Assembly (NCBI GenBank): GCA_024636495.1
Contig: JAGXGZ010000060.1
Span: 1-59,618 of the forward strand
From: Roseobacter sp.
Lineage (GTDB): Bacteria; Pseudomonadota; Alphaproteobacteria; Rhodobacterales; Rhodobacteraceae
Length of the DNA: 59,618 nt
Reading direction: 5' to 3'
The notes under the pieces are model-generated. The model had not been told where the DNA came from, did no database searches, and saw nothing but the letters and a program-made list of their open reading frames with translations. This document shows positions 8,115 to 17,130 of the stretch, piece after piece; position 1 is the first letter of the stretch, and every line of letters starts with the position of its first letter. The position numbers and the translations under genes are program-made.

Positions 8115-9593
8115 TTATTCAGCCCAAGTCACGCCGGTGAGGTCTGTGGCCTGTGTTGGTGCATTCGTCCAAAGACCCTGAACACCGACTTTCGCAACCG
8201 ACAAAGCTGCAAGCTGGAACAGATAACCGTTCACATAATCCGCCGCGATGATTTGTTGTGCCTGGCGCAACATATCGGTCCGCATGTCGGGGTCTGTGGT
8301 GGCGTTAAGCTTGGCCATCAACGCCTGCAAATCTGCATTGTCGTATTGGAAGTAGTATTCGGGGTTTGCATAAATCCCGATGTCCATAGGTTCGGTGTGG
8401 CTTATGATGGTCAGACCAAAATTCTTGCCGTTGAAAACAGTCTCTAACCACTGAGCCCACTCGACGTTGTTGATCTTGGCGGTGATGCCCACATCAGCCA
8501 GCTGCGCGGCGATAATCTCGCCTCCGCGACGTGCGTAAGACGGGGGTGGCAGATCAAGCGTTGTTTCAAACCCGTCGGCAAAGCCGGCCTCGGCCAGCAG
8601 GGCCTTGGATTTTTCGGGGTCAAAGTTGCTAAGTGCTGTTTCATCGACATAGGCAGGGTTATGCGGCGCAAAGTGGGTGCCGATGGGGGTACCATAGCCG
8701 AACATCGCGCCATCAATGATCGCCTGACGGTTGATTGCGTGCGCTACTGCCTCGCGCACCTTCACATTGTCAAACGGCGCTTGCTTGTTGTTCATCGCCA
8801 GAATCGTTTCGCCCTCGGTCGAGCCGACAAGGACCTGAAAGCGCGGATCTGCCTCGAACTGGGGCAGGTTTTCAGGTGCAGGGAAGCCCACAAAAACATC
8901 GACGTCTTCGGCCATCATCGACGCGAACGCCGCTGTCGGATCAGAGATAAACTTGAACGTTGCCATATCCAGCGCGGCAGGCGTCCCCCAATAGTTGGGG
9001 TTCTTTTCGATCATGATGTTATCGCCCTGCGTCCAGCTGGTGAATTTGAACGCACCGGTGCCGATGGGCAGTTGTTTGATATTGTCGATGCTTTCGGGGG
9101 CCACGATCACCGCGTCACCCCATGCAAGGTTGAACAGCAGGCTGCCGTTTGGCTCTCTCAGCTTGATCTCGACCGTCATGGGGTCGATCACGTTCACCTC
9201 GGATATGGCACTAAACAGTGCTTTTTGTGCATTTGCACTTTCTTCGGCCCCAATCCGGTCAAGACTGAATTTCACGTCTTCGGCATCCATCGTGGTACCG
9301 TCGTGGAACGTGACGCCGCTGTGCAGTTTGAACGTATAGGTCAAACCGTCTTCGGAAATCTCCCACGATTCTGCCAGACCCGGCACGACCGATCCATCGC
9401 CCATAAAGCGCGTCAGCCCTTCGAAGACGTTCGAATACAGCACGGAATCGATGGCACCCGCAGCGGCGCTGGTAGGATCCAGATGTGGCGGCTCAAGCTG
9501 CATTGCGACGGTAATATCAGACTTGGCAACGGCACCACCTGCCATCAGCGCGGCAGCGCACGTGCCAAGAATAAGTGAGCGAAGATGGAACAT
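8115..9593 (-). CDS. ABC transporter substrate-binding protein (SBP_bac_5)
   Basis: A 492-residue periplasmic protein with a Sec signal peptide (first 23 residues, ending AGGAVA). It has family 5 binding-protein marks: QLEPPHLDPTSA early, YTFKLHSGVTFHDGTTM, and the DWNLGT-like central region LNFDPEKSKALLAEAGF. There is no lipobox. Dipeptide, oligopeptide, nickel and glutathione systems share this fold. It is the obvious partner of the permeases at 4670-6429, although the deacetylase-family gene lies in between. A separate promoter would let it be made in excess over the membrane parts. Confidence 0.92.
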   Translation of the reverse strand: MFHLRSLILGTCAAALMAGGAVAKSDITVAMQLEPPHLDPTSAAAGAIDSVLYSNVFEGLTRFMGDGSVVPGLAESWEISEDGLTYTFKLHSGVTFHDGTTMDAEDVKFSLDRIGAEESANAQKALFSAISEVNVIDPMTVEIKLREPNGSLLFNLAWGDAVIVAPESIDNIKQLPIGTGAFKFTSWTQGDNIMIEKNPNYWGTPAALDMATFKFISDPTAAFASMMAEDVDVFVGFPAPENLPQFEADPRFQVLVGSTEGETILAMNNKQAPFDNVKVREAVAHAINRQAIIDGAMFGYGTPIGTHFAPHNPAYVDETALSNFDPEKSKALLAEAGFADGFETTLDLPPPSYARRGGEIIAAQLADVGITAKINNVEWAQWLETVFNGKNFGLTIISHTEPMDIGIYANPEYYFQYDNADLQALMAKLNATTDPDMRTDMLRQAQQIIAADYVNGYLFQLAALSVAKVGVQGLWTNAPTQATDLTGVTWAE

Positions 9594-9739
9594 CGAGGTC
9601 TCCTGTTAAACGTATGTCAAAAAGAGTACCCAGTTCCAAACGCTTTGGCTAGCACCGCATTGCCCGTTACAGATTTGTATTGTGCCAACCGGGCGGGCGG
9701 TTTATGCGCCAGCTTCGCTTGATCTTGCAGGGGTGCGTC

Positions 9740-11011
9740 ATGGCTACGGTATCGTCCACATTGGGAATTGATTTCGGAACGTCCAACTCTGCGGCGGGCT
9801 ATGCTGTCGACGGTGTGCCGCATCTTATCGACATAGAGGGCGGAGAGAACACTTTGCCCACAGCGCTGTTTTTCGACAATGAGGAAAAGCAGGTCATCTA
9901 CGGGCGCAGTGCCCAAGAGGCGTTGATCGCCGGGGATGAAGGGCGGTACATGCGCGCGCTCAAAAGCTTGCTGGGCACGCCCTTGATGCGCGAAAGCCGG
10001 ATGCTGCTGGGCAAGCGGATGGATTTCATCGCCATCGTCGGACGATTTCTGGCCGAGATCAAGGCGCGGGCCGAAGCCGCGACAGGTCAGAATTTTGATC
10101 GTGCGCTGTCAGGGCGCCCCGTGATGTTTCACAGCGCCGACGCCGCACGTAACGCCCAGGCGCTGGTTGACCTGACCGAGTGCTACCAGATGGCAGGCTT
10201 TAAAGATGTGCGGTTCATGCCCGAACCCGAGGCAGCCGCCTTGGCCAATCGCGCCGTGCTTGCGCCGGGTGATCTGGGGCTGATCGTCGATATCGGCGGT
10301 GGTACATCGGACTTCACGCTTTTCCGGCAAGAGGGCGACGCGGGCATCCATATCCTCGCCAGCACGGGTTTGCGCATGGGCGGCACAGATTTTGACCGCG
10401 AATTAAGCCTGCATCACGTTATGCCGCATTTGGGCATGGGCAGTCAGATCAAACATGTTTTCGGCGATGAAACCCACGCCGCACCCCATGCCGTCTTCAC
10501 CGATTTGGCGACGTGGCAGAAGATACCGTTCCTTTATACCCGCGAACAGCGTCGGGCCGTGGATGATTTGGCAAAATATGCGGTTCAGCCTGATTTGCTG
10601 AACCGGTTGGTCAAGGTGCTGGAGGACGAGCTGGGTCATGATATTGCCTTTGCTGTTGAAGCAGGCAAAATCGCTGCAAATGATGTCGCCGCGACCGCTC
10701 CGCCTGAAATCAAGCTGGACATTCTTGAACGTGGCCTGCGCGTGCCACTGCCCCCCGCCATGATGGCCGCCACGTTGACCGAGATGGCCAACAGCATTGC
10801 GCAGGTTGCCACCAACCTTGTCGCGCAGACCGAACTTGCACCCAAGGATGTGACCAAGCTGATTTTTGTCGGCGGGTCGAGCCTGATGGGGGTGATCGAT
10901 ATGGCCATGCGCCGCGCTTTCCCAGAAGCTGAAGTGCATCGGGGTGCCGCGATGACAGCGATTGTAGACGGGCTTGCGATTGCGGCCTCACACGCGTTTC
11001 CCGCTGACTAA
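9740..11011 (+). CDS. Hsp70-family protein, YegD-like (no substrate-binding domain)
   Basis: A 423-residue actin/Hsp70-fold ATPase. Phosphate 1 is GIDFGTSNS (9-17), phosphate 2 is IVDIGGGTSDF and the adenosine motif is IFVGGSSLMGV. The protein ends soon after the ATPase domain, so the peptide-binding and lid domains of DnaK are missing, as in E. coli YegD. It is therefore not a standard chaperone; the client is unknown. The ATG at 9740 was chosen because family similarity begins there. Its stop codon (TAA) overlaps the stop (TAG, minus strand) of the M20 peptidase gene. Confidence 0.88.
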   Translation: MATVSSTLGIDFGTSNSAAGYAVDGVPHLIDIEGGENTLPTALFFDNEEKQVIYGRSAQEALIAGDEGRYMRALKSLLGTPLMRESRMLLGKRMDFIAIVGRFLAEIKARAEAATGQNFDRALSGRPVMFHSADAARNAQALVDLTECYQMAGFKDVRFMPEPEAAALANRAVLAPGDLGLIVDIGGGTSDFTLFRQEGDAGIHILASTGLRMGGTDFDRELSLHHVMPHLGMGSQIKHVFGDETHAAPHAVFTDLATWQKIPFLYTREQRRAVDDLAKYAVQPDLLNRLVKVLEDELGHDIAFAVEAGKIAANDVAATAPPEIKLDILERGLRVPLPPAMMAATLTEMANSIAQVATNLVAQTELAPKDVTKLIFVGGSSLMGVIDMAMRRAFPEAEVHRGAAMTAIVDGLAIAASHAFPAD

Positions 11012-12294
11012 AGCCTCGTTTTTGGCAACAACAGCGTCTCAAGTGCTGCACCCATAACGCAGGCACTGTCGATCATATCGTCAATGCCGATGTATTCATC
11101 AGGCTTATGGGCAAGCTCCAACAGACCCGGACCATAGGCGATACAGTTCTTCAGCTTGCCGATCCGGTCGATGTGCTTTTGATCGTAAGACCCGGGCGAG
11201 GCGACATATTCGGGTTCTTTGCCCATGATTTCAAAGATGGCATTGGCGACGGTCTGTACCACGGGCGCATCACGGTCGGTCATCGAGGGCAGGACGGAAT
11301 TCAGCTCGGTCAATTCATAGTCAAAATCAATCCGGGTTTCGCGCAGACCTTCAAGCAAGGCGCGCACTTCGCCACGGACTTGATCCAGCGGCTCTTCCAT
11401 CAGGAAACGCCGATCAATCGTGATGCGGCAACTGTCGGGCACGCAATGGGCAGGCAAGCCGTCGAAATCATCGTCGTTTTCTTTTTGCCCGCCGTGGATC
11501 GAATTGATGTTCATGGTTGAGCTGCGTGCGCCTTCTGGCACCACCGGCATATCTGTATGACGGGCGGCCATGGCGGGGAAAAGCTTGTTCTCGAACTCGG
11601 ACAGCACGGCGCCCATGTGACGCACGGCACAATCGCCCAAGAACGGCATCGAGCCATGGGCGATCTCGCCTTTCGTCTCAATCTCGGCCCACCAGCCGCC
11701 GCGATGGCCAAGGCAAATACGGTCTTTTTGCAAGGGTTCGGGGATGATTACGTGCTGGACGCGCTCGGGGTTAAAGAAACCTTGTTCCGCCAGATAGGCA
11801 ACGCCGCCATAGCCACCGGATTCTTCGTCAGCGGTGCCTGAAATCTCGATTGCACCTGAAAAATCCGGATGTATTTCGATGAACGCTTCGGCTGCGATAA
11901 TCGACGCAGCCAGCCCGCCCTTCATATCGCAGGTACCACGGCCGTAAATCTTGCCGTCGAAAATCTCAGCCCCAAAGGGATCAAACGTCCAGCCCGAACC
12001 AACCTCGACCACGTCAGTGTGGCTGTTGAAATGTACACATTCGCCAGAGCGGGCGCCTTCGCGGCGTGCGATGATGTTCCAGCGGGGGTATTTAGCGCTG
12101 TCCCCCGGCGTGCCGTGGGCGCGGATAAGTTGGGTGTCAAACCCGTGCTGTTTCAGCCGTTTGTCCAGGTATTCACAGATCAGCAGATAGTCGCGCCCCG
12201 GCGGGTTCAGCGTCGGGATGCGAATAAGGTCTTGGGTTAGCGCGATCAGGTCGTCGCGCTTGGCGATAATTGCGGCGGAGAGGGTGCTTGTCAT
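11008..12294 (-). CDS. M20-family metallopeptidase / ArgE-DapE-type deacylase
   Basis: A 428-residue protein with M20 metal-site motifs: HFNSHTDVVEVGSGW (first His ligand and Asp), GRGTCDMKGG (bridging Asp), TADEESGG (catalytic Glu and ligand) and a distal SYDQKH. Relatives include acetylornithine deacetylase and succinyl-diaminopimelate desuccinylase, which split an N-acyl group or a peptide bond with two zinc ions. The ATG at 12294 starts the conserved part; upstream open sequence is not conserved-looking. The class V aminotransferase gene lies just upstream on the same strand, so both may act on one amino compound, possibly delivered by the peptide transporter. Confidence 0.88.
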   Translation of the reverse strand: MTSTLSAAIIAKRDDLIALTQDLIRIPTLNPPGRDYLLICEYLDKRLKQHGFDTQLIRAHGTPGDSAKYPRWNIIARREGARSGECVHFNSHTDVVEVGSGWTFDPFGAEIFDGKIYGRGTCDMKGGLAASIIAAEAFIEIHPDFSGAIEISGTADEESGGYGGVAYLAEQGFFNPERVQHVIIPEPLQKDRICLGHRGGWWAEIETKGEIAHGSMPFLGDCAVRHMGAVLSEFENKLFPAMAARHTDMPVVPEGARSSTMNINSIHGGQKENDDDFDGLPAHCVPDSCRITIDRRFLMEEPLDQVRGEVRALLEGLRETRIDFDYELTELNSVLPSMTDRDAPVVQTVANAIFEIMGKEPEYVASPGSYDQKHIDRIGKLKNCIAYGPGLLELAHKPDEYIGIDDMIDSACVMGAALETLLLPKTRL

Positions 12295-12394
12295 GGCTGC
12301 ATGTTTGAACGGACATGCGGCCATGGCAAGCGGTGTCTTGCGTTGACCTGTCGGATTTGAGTTTATTTGGCAAAATGAAGTGGGAGCCGGGTAA

Positions 12395-13645
12395 TTATCC
12401 TGCAATGTCCTTCATCGCAGTAAGCAAGGCGCGTATTTCATCGAGCGTGTTGTAATGGCACAGCGAAACGCGGACGGCAGCATCAAGGCCGAGGGGATTG
12501 AGAATATTGCCCGAGTAATGATCGGCCTTGCGCACATGCGTACGGATACCTTGTGCATTTAGTTTTTCGACGATTTCGGCAGCAGAAACAGATTTGAGCG
12601 CAAAGCAGACCAGTCCTTCACGGTCAGGGTTATCAGTGCCGCCCAGGATCGTCACATCCGGCAGATCGGCAAGCCCGGCAAGATTGCCGGTGCCAAACAG
12701 CATCGCATCGGTCAGTTGTTTTTCATGGTCATGGATTGCGGCACCTGCCGCTTCGATCTGGGCGCGCGGGTCGGTTGCGTCTGACACCTGCTGCCCAAGC
12801 CATTCGAAATAGCGCACCACATCGCTGAAGGTCGCGTAAGATCCCGTGTCGCGGGTGCCCATTTCCCAATTGCCGACGGGGCCGTCTTTCAGGGTTTCTA
12901 TGGGTAATGCGCTAAGCCGATCGGACGCCCACGCGATGCCGTAACCATGGCGCGAGAACAGTTTATAGGGGGAGATGACATAGCCATCAATATCATAGCT
13001 CGCGATATCGATGCGCCCGTGGCTGGCGTGCTGAATGCCATCAACGAAGATGAACGCATCGGGTGCGACAGCACGTATTGCGGCGCTGATGCCTACCAGA
13101 TCATTGGCGATGCCAGTAACGGGCGATGTGTGCAGGATCGTGGCAACCTGCACCTGAGGCGTCATAAGGGCAGTATAGGCGGCGGGCGTGACCTGACCTG
13201 TCGCGTCGTCATGTGGCACGCTGATGTAGTCTTTGCCCGCCATGCCGGCCCAATGCTGCGCTGCACTGCGCGAGGCGGGATGTTCAACGCTCGACCCTAT
13301 GACAGAGCCGTCTGGCGTGCCCATCACGGCGGTTCGGATCAGCCGGAAGGACAGTTCCGTCCCGCTTTCGCCGACAAAGAACTGGCCGCGGGGCGCGTTA
13401 AAGAACAACGCCATATCTGCTTTGGCCTGTTTGATCTTGGCGACCAAGGCGTGGGATGCAGGGTTGTCGCGGCCTTGATTGTCAGGGATCGACGCAAATA
13501 GCGTTGACGTTTCAACCACGGAATTCAAGGTCAAAGCCCCACCCGCATTTTCAAAGAAAATGCGTGGCCCTTGAAACGGGCAAGTGTCCACATGCGCAAA
13601 GCTGCTGCGGATCGCTTGTGTAAGCTTAAAATTTTCTGTGAACAT
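12395..13645 (-). CDS. Class V PLP-dependent aminotransferase, cysteine desulfurase-like
   Basis: A 416-residue fold type I PLP enzyme. The PLP lysine is Lys228 in ISPYKLFSRHG, and FVDGIQHASHG carries the Asp and His that bind the cofactor. In SufS/CsdA enzymes a Cys sits in the C-terminal loop (HHC); the matching place here reads ADHYSGN, so the desulfurase Cys is absent. It is therefore more likely an aminotransferase, epimerase or lyase than a sulfur donor. The start at 13645 fits the family; the frame is open to 13711. It lies 100 bases upstream of the M20 peptidase and is probably transcribed with it. Confidence 0.85.
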   Translation of the reverse strand: MFTENFKLTQAIRSSFAHVDTCPFQGPRIFFENAGGALTLNSVVETSTLFASIPDNQGRDNPASHALVAKIKQAKADMALFFNAPRGQFFVGESGTELSFRLIRTAVMGTPDGSVIGSSVEHPASRSAAQHWAGMAGKDYISVPHDDATGQVTPAAYTALMTPQVQVATILHTSPVTGIANDLVGISAAIRAVAPDAFIFVDGIQHASHGRIDIASYDIDGYVISPYKLFSRHGYGIAWASDRLSALPIETLKDGPVGNWEMGTRDTGSYATFSDVVRYFEWLGQQVSDATDPRAQIEAAGAAIHDHEKQLTDAMLFGTGNLAGLADLPDVTILGGTDNPDREGLVCFALKSVSAAEIVEKLNAQGIRTHVRKADHYSGNILNPLGLDAAVRVSLCHYNTLDEIRALLTAMKDIAG

Positions 13646-13790
13646 TTTGCGCCCTAACTGCGTTAACTTCTGTGTTTGTCGGGTTTCTGCGCTAGTTCCC
13701 TCCCAAATCACAAGAAAAATTAACTGCTTTGGTCATTTGCTTTTGCGTGCGACCGGGCGCGACATTCAAATTGCAATGCTGGAGCAGCAA

Positions 13791-14639
13791 ATGGCCCCTT
13801 TGATTCAACGCAGCGTCTCGCGGACAAAAAAGAAAGAAGAGGAGTCGGAAGAAAAATCCGTCTCCGAGGCGATCTCCCTTTCACCAAAGATGATCTATGA
13901 GGTCATCCGCCGTGAGGGTGAGGAAGAATTAGGCCGCACCAAGCGGTCTTTGATCTGGTCGGGGATTGCCGCCGGTATCATGATCAGTCTGTCGGTGCTG
14001 GGCGAAGCGATTTTCCGAACCTATCTGCCAGACACGCCCTATCGGTTTTTGATCGAAAACCTTGGGTATTCGCTGGGTTTCCTAGCGGTCATCATGGGCC
14101 GGATGCAACTGTTTACCGAAAACACGATCACGACCGTTTTACCGGTAATGAGGGCCAAGACATGGAATTCGCTGATGTCCATGCTGCGTCTTTGGGGCAT
14201 CGTTTTGACAGCGAACGTGGTGGGTGCCTTTGCAGCGGCGATGCTGTTCATGTGGACGCCTGCACTGTCGCCAGACATCATTCCCGCCATCTTGGACTTG
14301 TCCCATCATGCAACATCGATGGGGGCATATGACGGTTTCTGGCGTGCGATACCGGCTGGTGTGATCGTTGCGTTGATCGTCTGGATGTTGCCCCAAGCGG
14401 ATGAGACGTCATTCTTTTTGATCTTGGTGTTCACCTGGTTGATCGCTGCCGGTGATTTTGCCCATATCGTTGCCGGTTCGGTCGAGATGGCAGTGATGAT
14501 CCTTGACGGTCAACTTGGCTTTGGTGGCGCTGTGTTCGGGTTCTTTATTCCGGTGCTTGCGGGTAACATAGTTGGCGGGACAATCATCTTTACCCTCGTT
14601 GCTTGGGGTCAGGTGCGAGATGAGGTAGAAGAAGAATAA
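13791..14639 (+). CDS. Formate/nitrite transporter family channel (FocA/YfdC-like)
   Basis: A 282-residue membrane protein with about six membrane segments and a charged N-terminal tail (RTKKKEEESEEK), typical of the YfdC branch of the FNT family. The first repeat has LGFLAVIMGRMQLFTENT, the second LAGNIVGGT. FNT channels are pentamers that pass small anions such as formate, nitrite or hydrosulfide. The ATG at 13791 has GGAG 7 bases upstream; an ATG at 13776 in frame is possible. It is divergent from the aminotransferase gene. The cargo is not clear from sequence. Confidence 0.85.
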   Translation: MAPLIQRSVSRTKKKEEESEEKSVSEAISLSPKMIYEVIRREGEEELGRTKRSLIWSGIAAGIMISLSVLGEAIFRTYLPDTPYRFLIENLGYSLGFLAVIMGRMQLFTENTITTVLPVMRAKTWNSLMSMLRLWGIVLTANVVGAFAAAMLFMWTPALSPDIIPAILDLSHHATSMGAYDGFWRAIPAGVIVALIVWMLPQADETSFFLILVFTWLIAAGDFAHIVAGSVEMAVMILDGQLGFGGAVFGFFIPVLAGNIVGGTIIFTLVAWGQVRDEVEEE

Positions 14640-14680
14640 CACATGCCGTCGACTTAAAAATACCGAGAGGACCCTGCGTT

Positions 14681-15613
14681 TTGGAACGAAAACCTATGGA
14701 AACGATTAGGCTGTATTGGTCTGCGCTTAAGGCCACATTCGGCGACATTGGCGAAAAGAACGTCGGTTTGATTGCGGCAGGGGTGGCATTCTACGGAATG
14801 CTGTCCCTGTTTCCTGCTTTGGCCGCCTTGGTGGCGATCCTCAGCTTGATTTCCGATCCTAACGTGGTGATCGCGCAGCTTGAACAGATGCGCGGCCTTC
14901 TGCCTGATGATGTGTACAAGATTATCAATGTGCAGGTCGTATCACTGGTGACCACCAGTTCGGAAACGCTGGGCTGGGCCGGCACAGTTTCTGTCCTGGC
15001 TGCTTTGTGGTCTGCGCGGGCAGGAGTAGGGGCGATGATGATCGGTCTGAACAGTGTTTATAATCAACGTAACCGAAACGCTGCCCGTCATTATGCAAGG
15101 GCGTTAGTCCTTACATTCAGTTTGGTGATGGTCGGGATCATTGCCTTGATAACGGTGGTTATTGCGCCAATCATTCTTGCGTTTATTCCGCTGGGCCCTT
15201 TCGGAACAATGGTTGCCGACTTGATCCGTTGGACAATTGCGATAACGGTTCTGCTGGCGGGCATCGGCGTGTTGTACCGCTTCGGCCCGAACCGGCGTCC
15301 TGCAAAAATCGGCTGGCTTACGTTTGGGGCTGTCTTTGCTGTGGTCTCGTGGGCGGGCGTTTCGATCGGATTCAGCTATTATGTCGCCAATTTCGGCAAT
15401 TATAATCAGGTGTACGGATCTATCGGTGCTGTGATCGCTATGCTTGTCTGGCTTTGGATCAGCAGCTTTCTTGTACTGATGGGGGCGTCTTGGAATGCCC
15501 AAGTCGAGCTGCGCATTCATCCTGATACGACTGTTGGCAGGTCACGCCCCAGAGGCAAACGGGGTGCATATGTCGCGGACAGTTTTGTGACACCTGAAAA
15601 GGATCAGGCTTGA
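14681..15613 (+). CDS. YihY/BrkB-family inner-membrane protein
   Basis: A 310-residue protein with six predicted membrane segments and the family motifs GVAFYGMLSLFPALAALV near the N-terminus and YGSIGAVIAMLVWLWISS near the end. The family was once named after ribonuclease BN by mistake; its true function is open. A TTG at 14681 lies 10 bases after GAGAGG and is the better-placed start; an ATG at 14696 in frame is the alternative. The C-terminal 40 residues are polar and basic. The gene runs on from the FNT channel (41 bases apart) and ends against the convergent Crp/Fnr gene. Confidence 0.87.
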   Translation: MERKPMETIRLYWSALKATFGDIGEKNVGLIAAGVAFYGMLSLFPALAALVAILSLISDPNVVIAQLEQMRGLLPDDVYKIINVQVVSLVTTSSETLGWAGTVSVLAALWSARAGVGAMMIGLNSVYNQRNRNAARHYARALVLTFSLVMVGIIALITVVIAPIILAFIPLGPFGTMVADLIRWTIAITVLLAGIGVLYRFGPNRRPAKIGWLTFGAVFAVVSWAGVSIGFSYYVANFGNYNQVYGSIGAVIAMLVWLWISSFLVLMGASWNAQVELRIHPDTTVGRSRPRGKRGAYVADSFVTPEKDQA

Positions 15614-15614
15614 T

Positions 15615-16343
15615 CTACATCAATGGACGTTTGGCGGGGGTTGACCGATCAAGCAACGCAGCTTTCGCCAGCTTGTCTATATCGTTGATCTGCAACACGT
15701 GATCTGACCAAGAAGCCAACTGGCTGTCGCGCAGCTTGCTGAGTGTTTTGTTGGTATGAACCAGTGACAATCCCAAAGCATCGGCAAGATCCCTTTGTGT
15801 ATAAGGAAGCGGCATTGTGTTCTGTGACACCATGCCCAATGCCAATCCACGCTCAAAGAATTTGACCAAGGCCCATGATATAGCCTGAAGGGCGCTTCGC
15901 TGGCCAATCGTCGCCAGTGTTTCGCCCAGAAAATGCTCCTCGACCGCGGCAAGCCAAGTAATGTCAAATGCGCGGTTGGGATGGATTTTGAAAAAATTCA
16001 GAAAATCGGACCGGTTGAACACGCAAAGCCTCATGTGTGTGCGCGCCTCGACCGTATGGCCCATCTCACCCAGCATACCAGCTTGCAGGCCAAGGAAATC
16101 ACCCGGAAACACAAAGTTCAGGACTTGCCGCTCTCCGTTCTTGAGCTTTTTATCGCGAATGCCCATTCCCGACAAAGTCGTATAAAGCTGCGGGGCGTTC
16201 GACCCTTCCATCAAGATGGTCGTACCTGGCTCGACCGTCAGCTCACCAACCTTGAACTTCTGCATGTTTTCAAGGTCTTCCTTCGTCAGGGTTACGAAAG
16301 CGTCTTTCTTGTTAAGAGGGCAATAACGACATTCGGTGCTCAT
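15615..16343 (-). CDS. Crp/Fnr-family transcription regulator
   Basis: A 242-residue regulator: cyclic-nucleotide-type beta barrel (about 30-140) and a C-terminal winged helix with TQRDLADALGLSLVHTNKTL as recognition helix region. The N-terminus has CRYCPL (Cys5, Cys8) and there is Cys107 in the barrel. Classical FNR has four cluster ligands, so one is missing here and a 4Fe-4S oxygen sensor is unlikely. The target genes are unknown. It is next to the general stress locus, where such regulators are often found in this group. Confidence 0.88.
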   Translation of the reverse strand: MSTECRYCPLNKKDAFVTLTKEDLENMQKFKVGELTVEPGTTILMEGSNAPQLYTTLSGMGIRDKKLKNGERQVLNFVFPGDFLGLQAGMLGEMGHTVEARTHMRLCVFNRSDFLNFFKIHPNRAFDITWLAAVEEHFLGETLATIGQRSALQAISWALVKFFERGLALGMVSQNTMPLPYTQRDLADALGLSLVHTNKTLSKLRDSQLASWSDHVLQINDIDKLAKAALLDRSTPAKRPLM

Positions 16344-16427
16344 AAATTTGTCCTGACTGGTATGTCATAGTTTATAGCGGCCTCCAGCAAGGCTTGATAC
16401 GCTACGATCTTGTGTTGAGGATGATCC

Positions 16428-16790
16428 ATGATCGAGTTTCTTGTGTTTGAAGGTGACCCCCTCGTACGGTCAGATATTATCGATATAATCGACGCGTTCA
16501 GCCCATGTCTGCCAATTAGTGTAGCAGAAACGATGGATGTTTTAGCAACGAAGCTTTCAAAATCATCAAACCCCTCAGTCGCGGTTTTGTCAGGGTCAGG
16601 CGATCAACTAAGCTCTTTTTTCGCTCAATACCCTCCTTCGCCGCAGCACGCATATGTTGTGATCGGTGATGAGGACGTCCTAAAACCGATAGAAAACTAT
16701 GTTATCAACACTGTACCGCGTCCCTTTTCTGAACAAAGCCTGTCAGAGGGGATCAAAAACGCGCTTTCTTTCCTGCATTTAGACCGTTGA
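16428..16790 (+). CDS. Receiver-like protein lacking the phosphoacceptor
   Basis: A 120-residue single-domain protein that reads like a response-regulator receiver: LVFEGDPLVRSDI matches the first strand and acidic pocket (Glu8, Asp10), YVVIGDED the fourth strand, and VPRPFSEQSL the loop after the fifth strand. The phosphorylatable Asp after strand 3 is missing (VAVLSGSG) and the switch Lys is Arg97. It therefore cannot be a normal phospho-switch. Its place beside PhyR and the stress kinase suggests a modulator role, which is inference. The 3' end overlaps the convergent holin-like gene by 38 bases. Confidence 0.65.
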   Translation: MIEFLVFEGDPLVRSDIIDIIDAFSPCLPISVAETMDVLATKLSKSSNPSVAVLSGSGDQLSSFFAQYPPSPQHAYVVIGDEDVLKPIENYVINTVPRPFSEQSLSEGIKNALSFLHLDR

Positions 16791-17130
16791 TAAATGCCGC
16801 GATCACACCGGCAACGCCTTCTAATCCGTTTGAAACACTGGCCTTTTGTTGAGCCTGATAACGCAAGAACTCCTCGCGTTTTTGGTGCTTTCGGTTTCGT
16901 GATCGAGCAGACATCAAGGTAATCATGACAAGTCCCACACCTGTAAAGATGGCACCCATGATCACACAGGCGACAAGCGTCGTGGTAACTGTGAGCAGGT
17001 AAAGCCAAAGTGCGCCTGTCAGAAAGGCACATCCGACCACCAGACACAAAGACGCGCCCAGACCAAGTGCGGCGGTCTGGGCGGTGTGGGCTGCTTTGTC
17101 GGCAACTTTATCTGTTAGCTGATCAAACAT
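16753..17130 (-). CDS. Holin-like (phage holin superfamily III) membrane protein
   Basis: A 125-residue protein with two hydrophobic segments (about 25-50 and 53-72) and a basic C-terminal half (RSRNRKHQKREEF). The layout matches the small Phage_holin_3_6/YqjE-type proteins that are often paired with DUF883 proteins in proteobacterial stress operons; no phage genes are nearby. Its ATG overlaps the DUF883 stop by one base (TAATG), so the two are co-translated. It is probably expressed from the EcfG-type promoter at 17467-17491. A role at the inner membrane under stress is likely; the mechanism is unknown. Confidence 0.75.
   Translation of the reverse strand: MFDQLTDKVADKAAHTAQTAALGLGASLCLVVGCAFLTGALWLYLLTVTTTLVACVIMGAIFTGVGLVMITLMSARSRNRKHQKREEFLRYQAQQKASVSNGLEGVAGVIAAFINGLNAGKKARF

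Noticed and set aside
15610..15623. Perfect FNR box TTGAT-CTAC-ATCAA next to a Crp/Fnr gene
   Set aside because: It lies at the facing 3' ends of two convergent genes (overlapping the BrkB stop codon), where it cannot act as a promoter site; probably chance.
15615..16343. Crp/Fnr protein as an oxygen-sensing FNR
   Set aside because: Only Cys5, Cys8 and Cys107 are found; classical FNR needs four cluster ligands.
16753..17130. Holin-like gene as a sign of prophage
   Set aside because: No phage genes nearby; this holin-superfamily protein is paired with DUF883 as in chromosomal stress operons.
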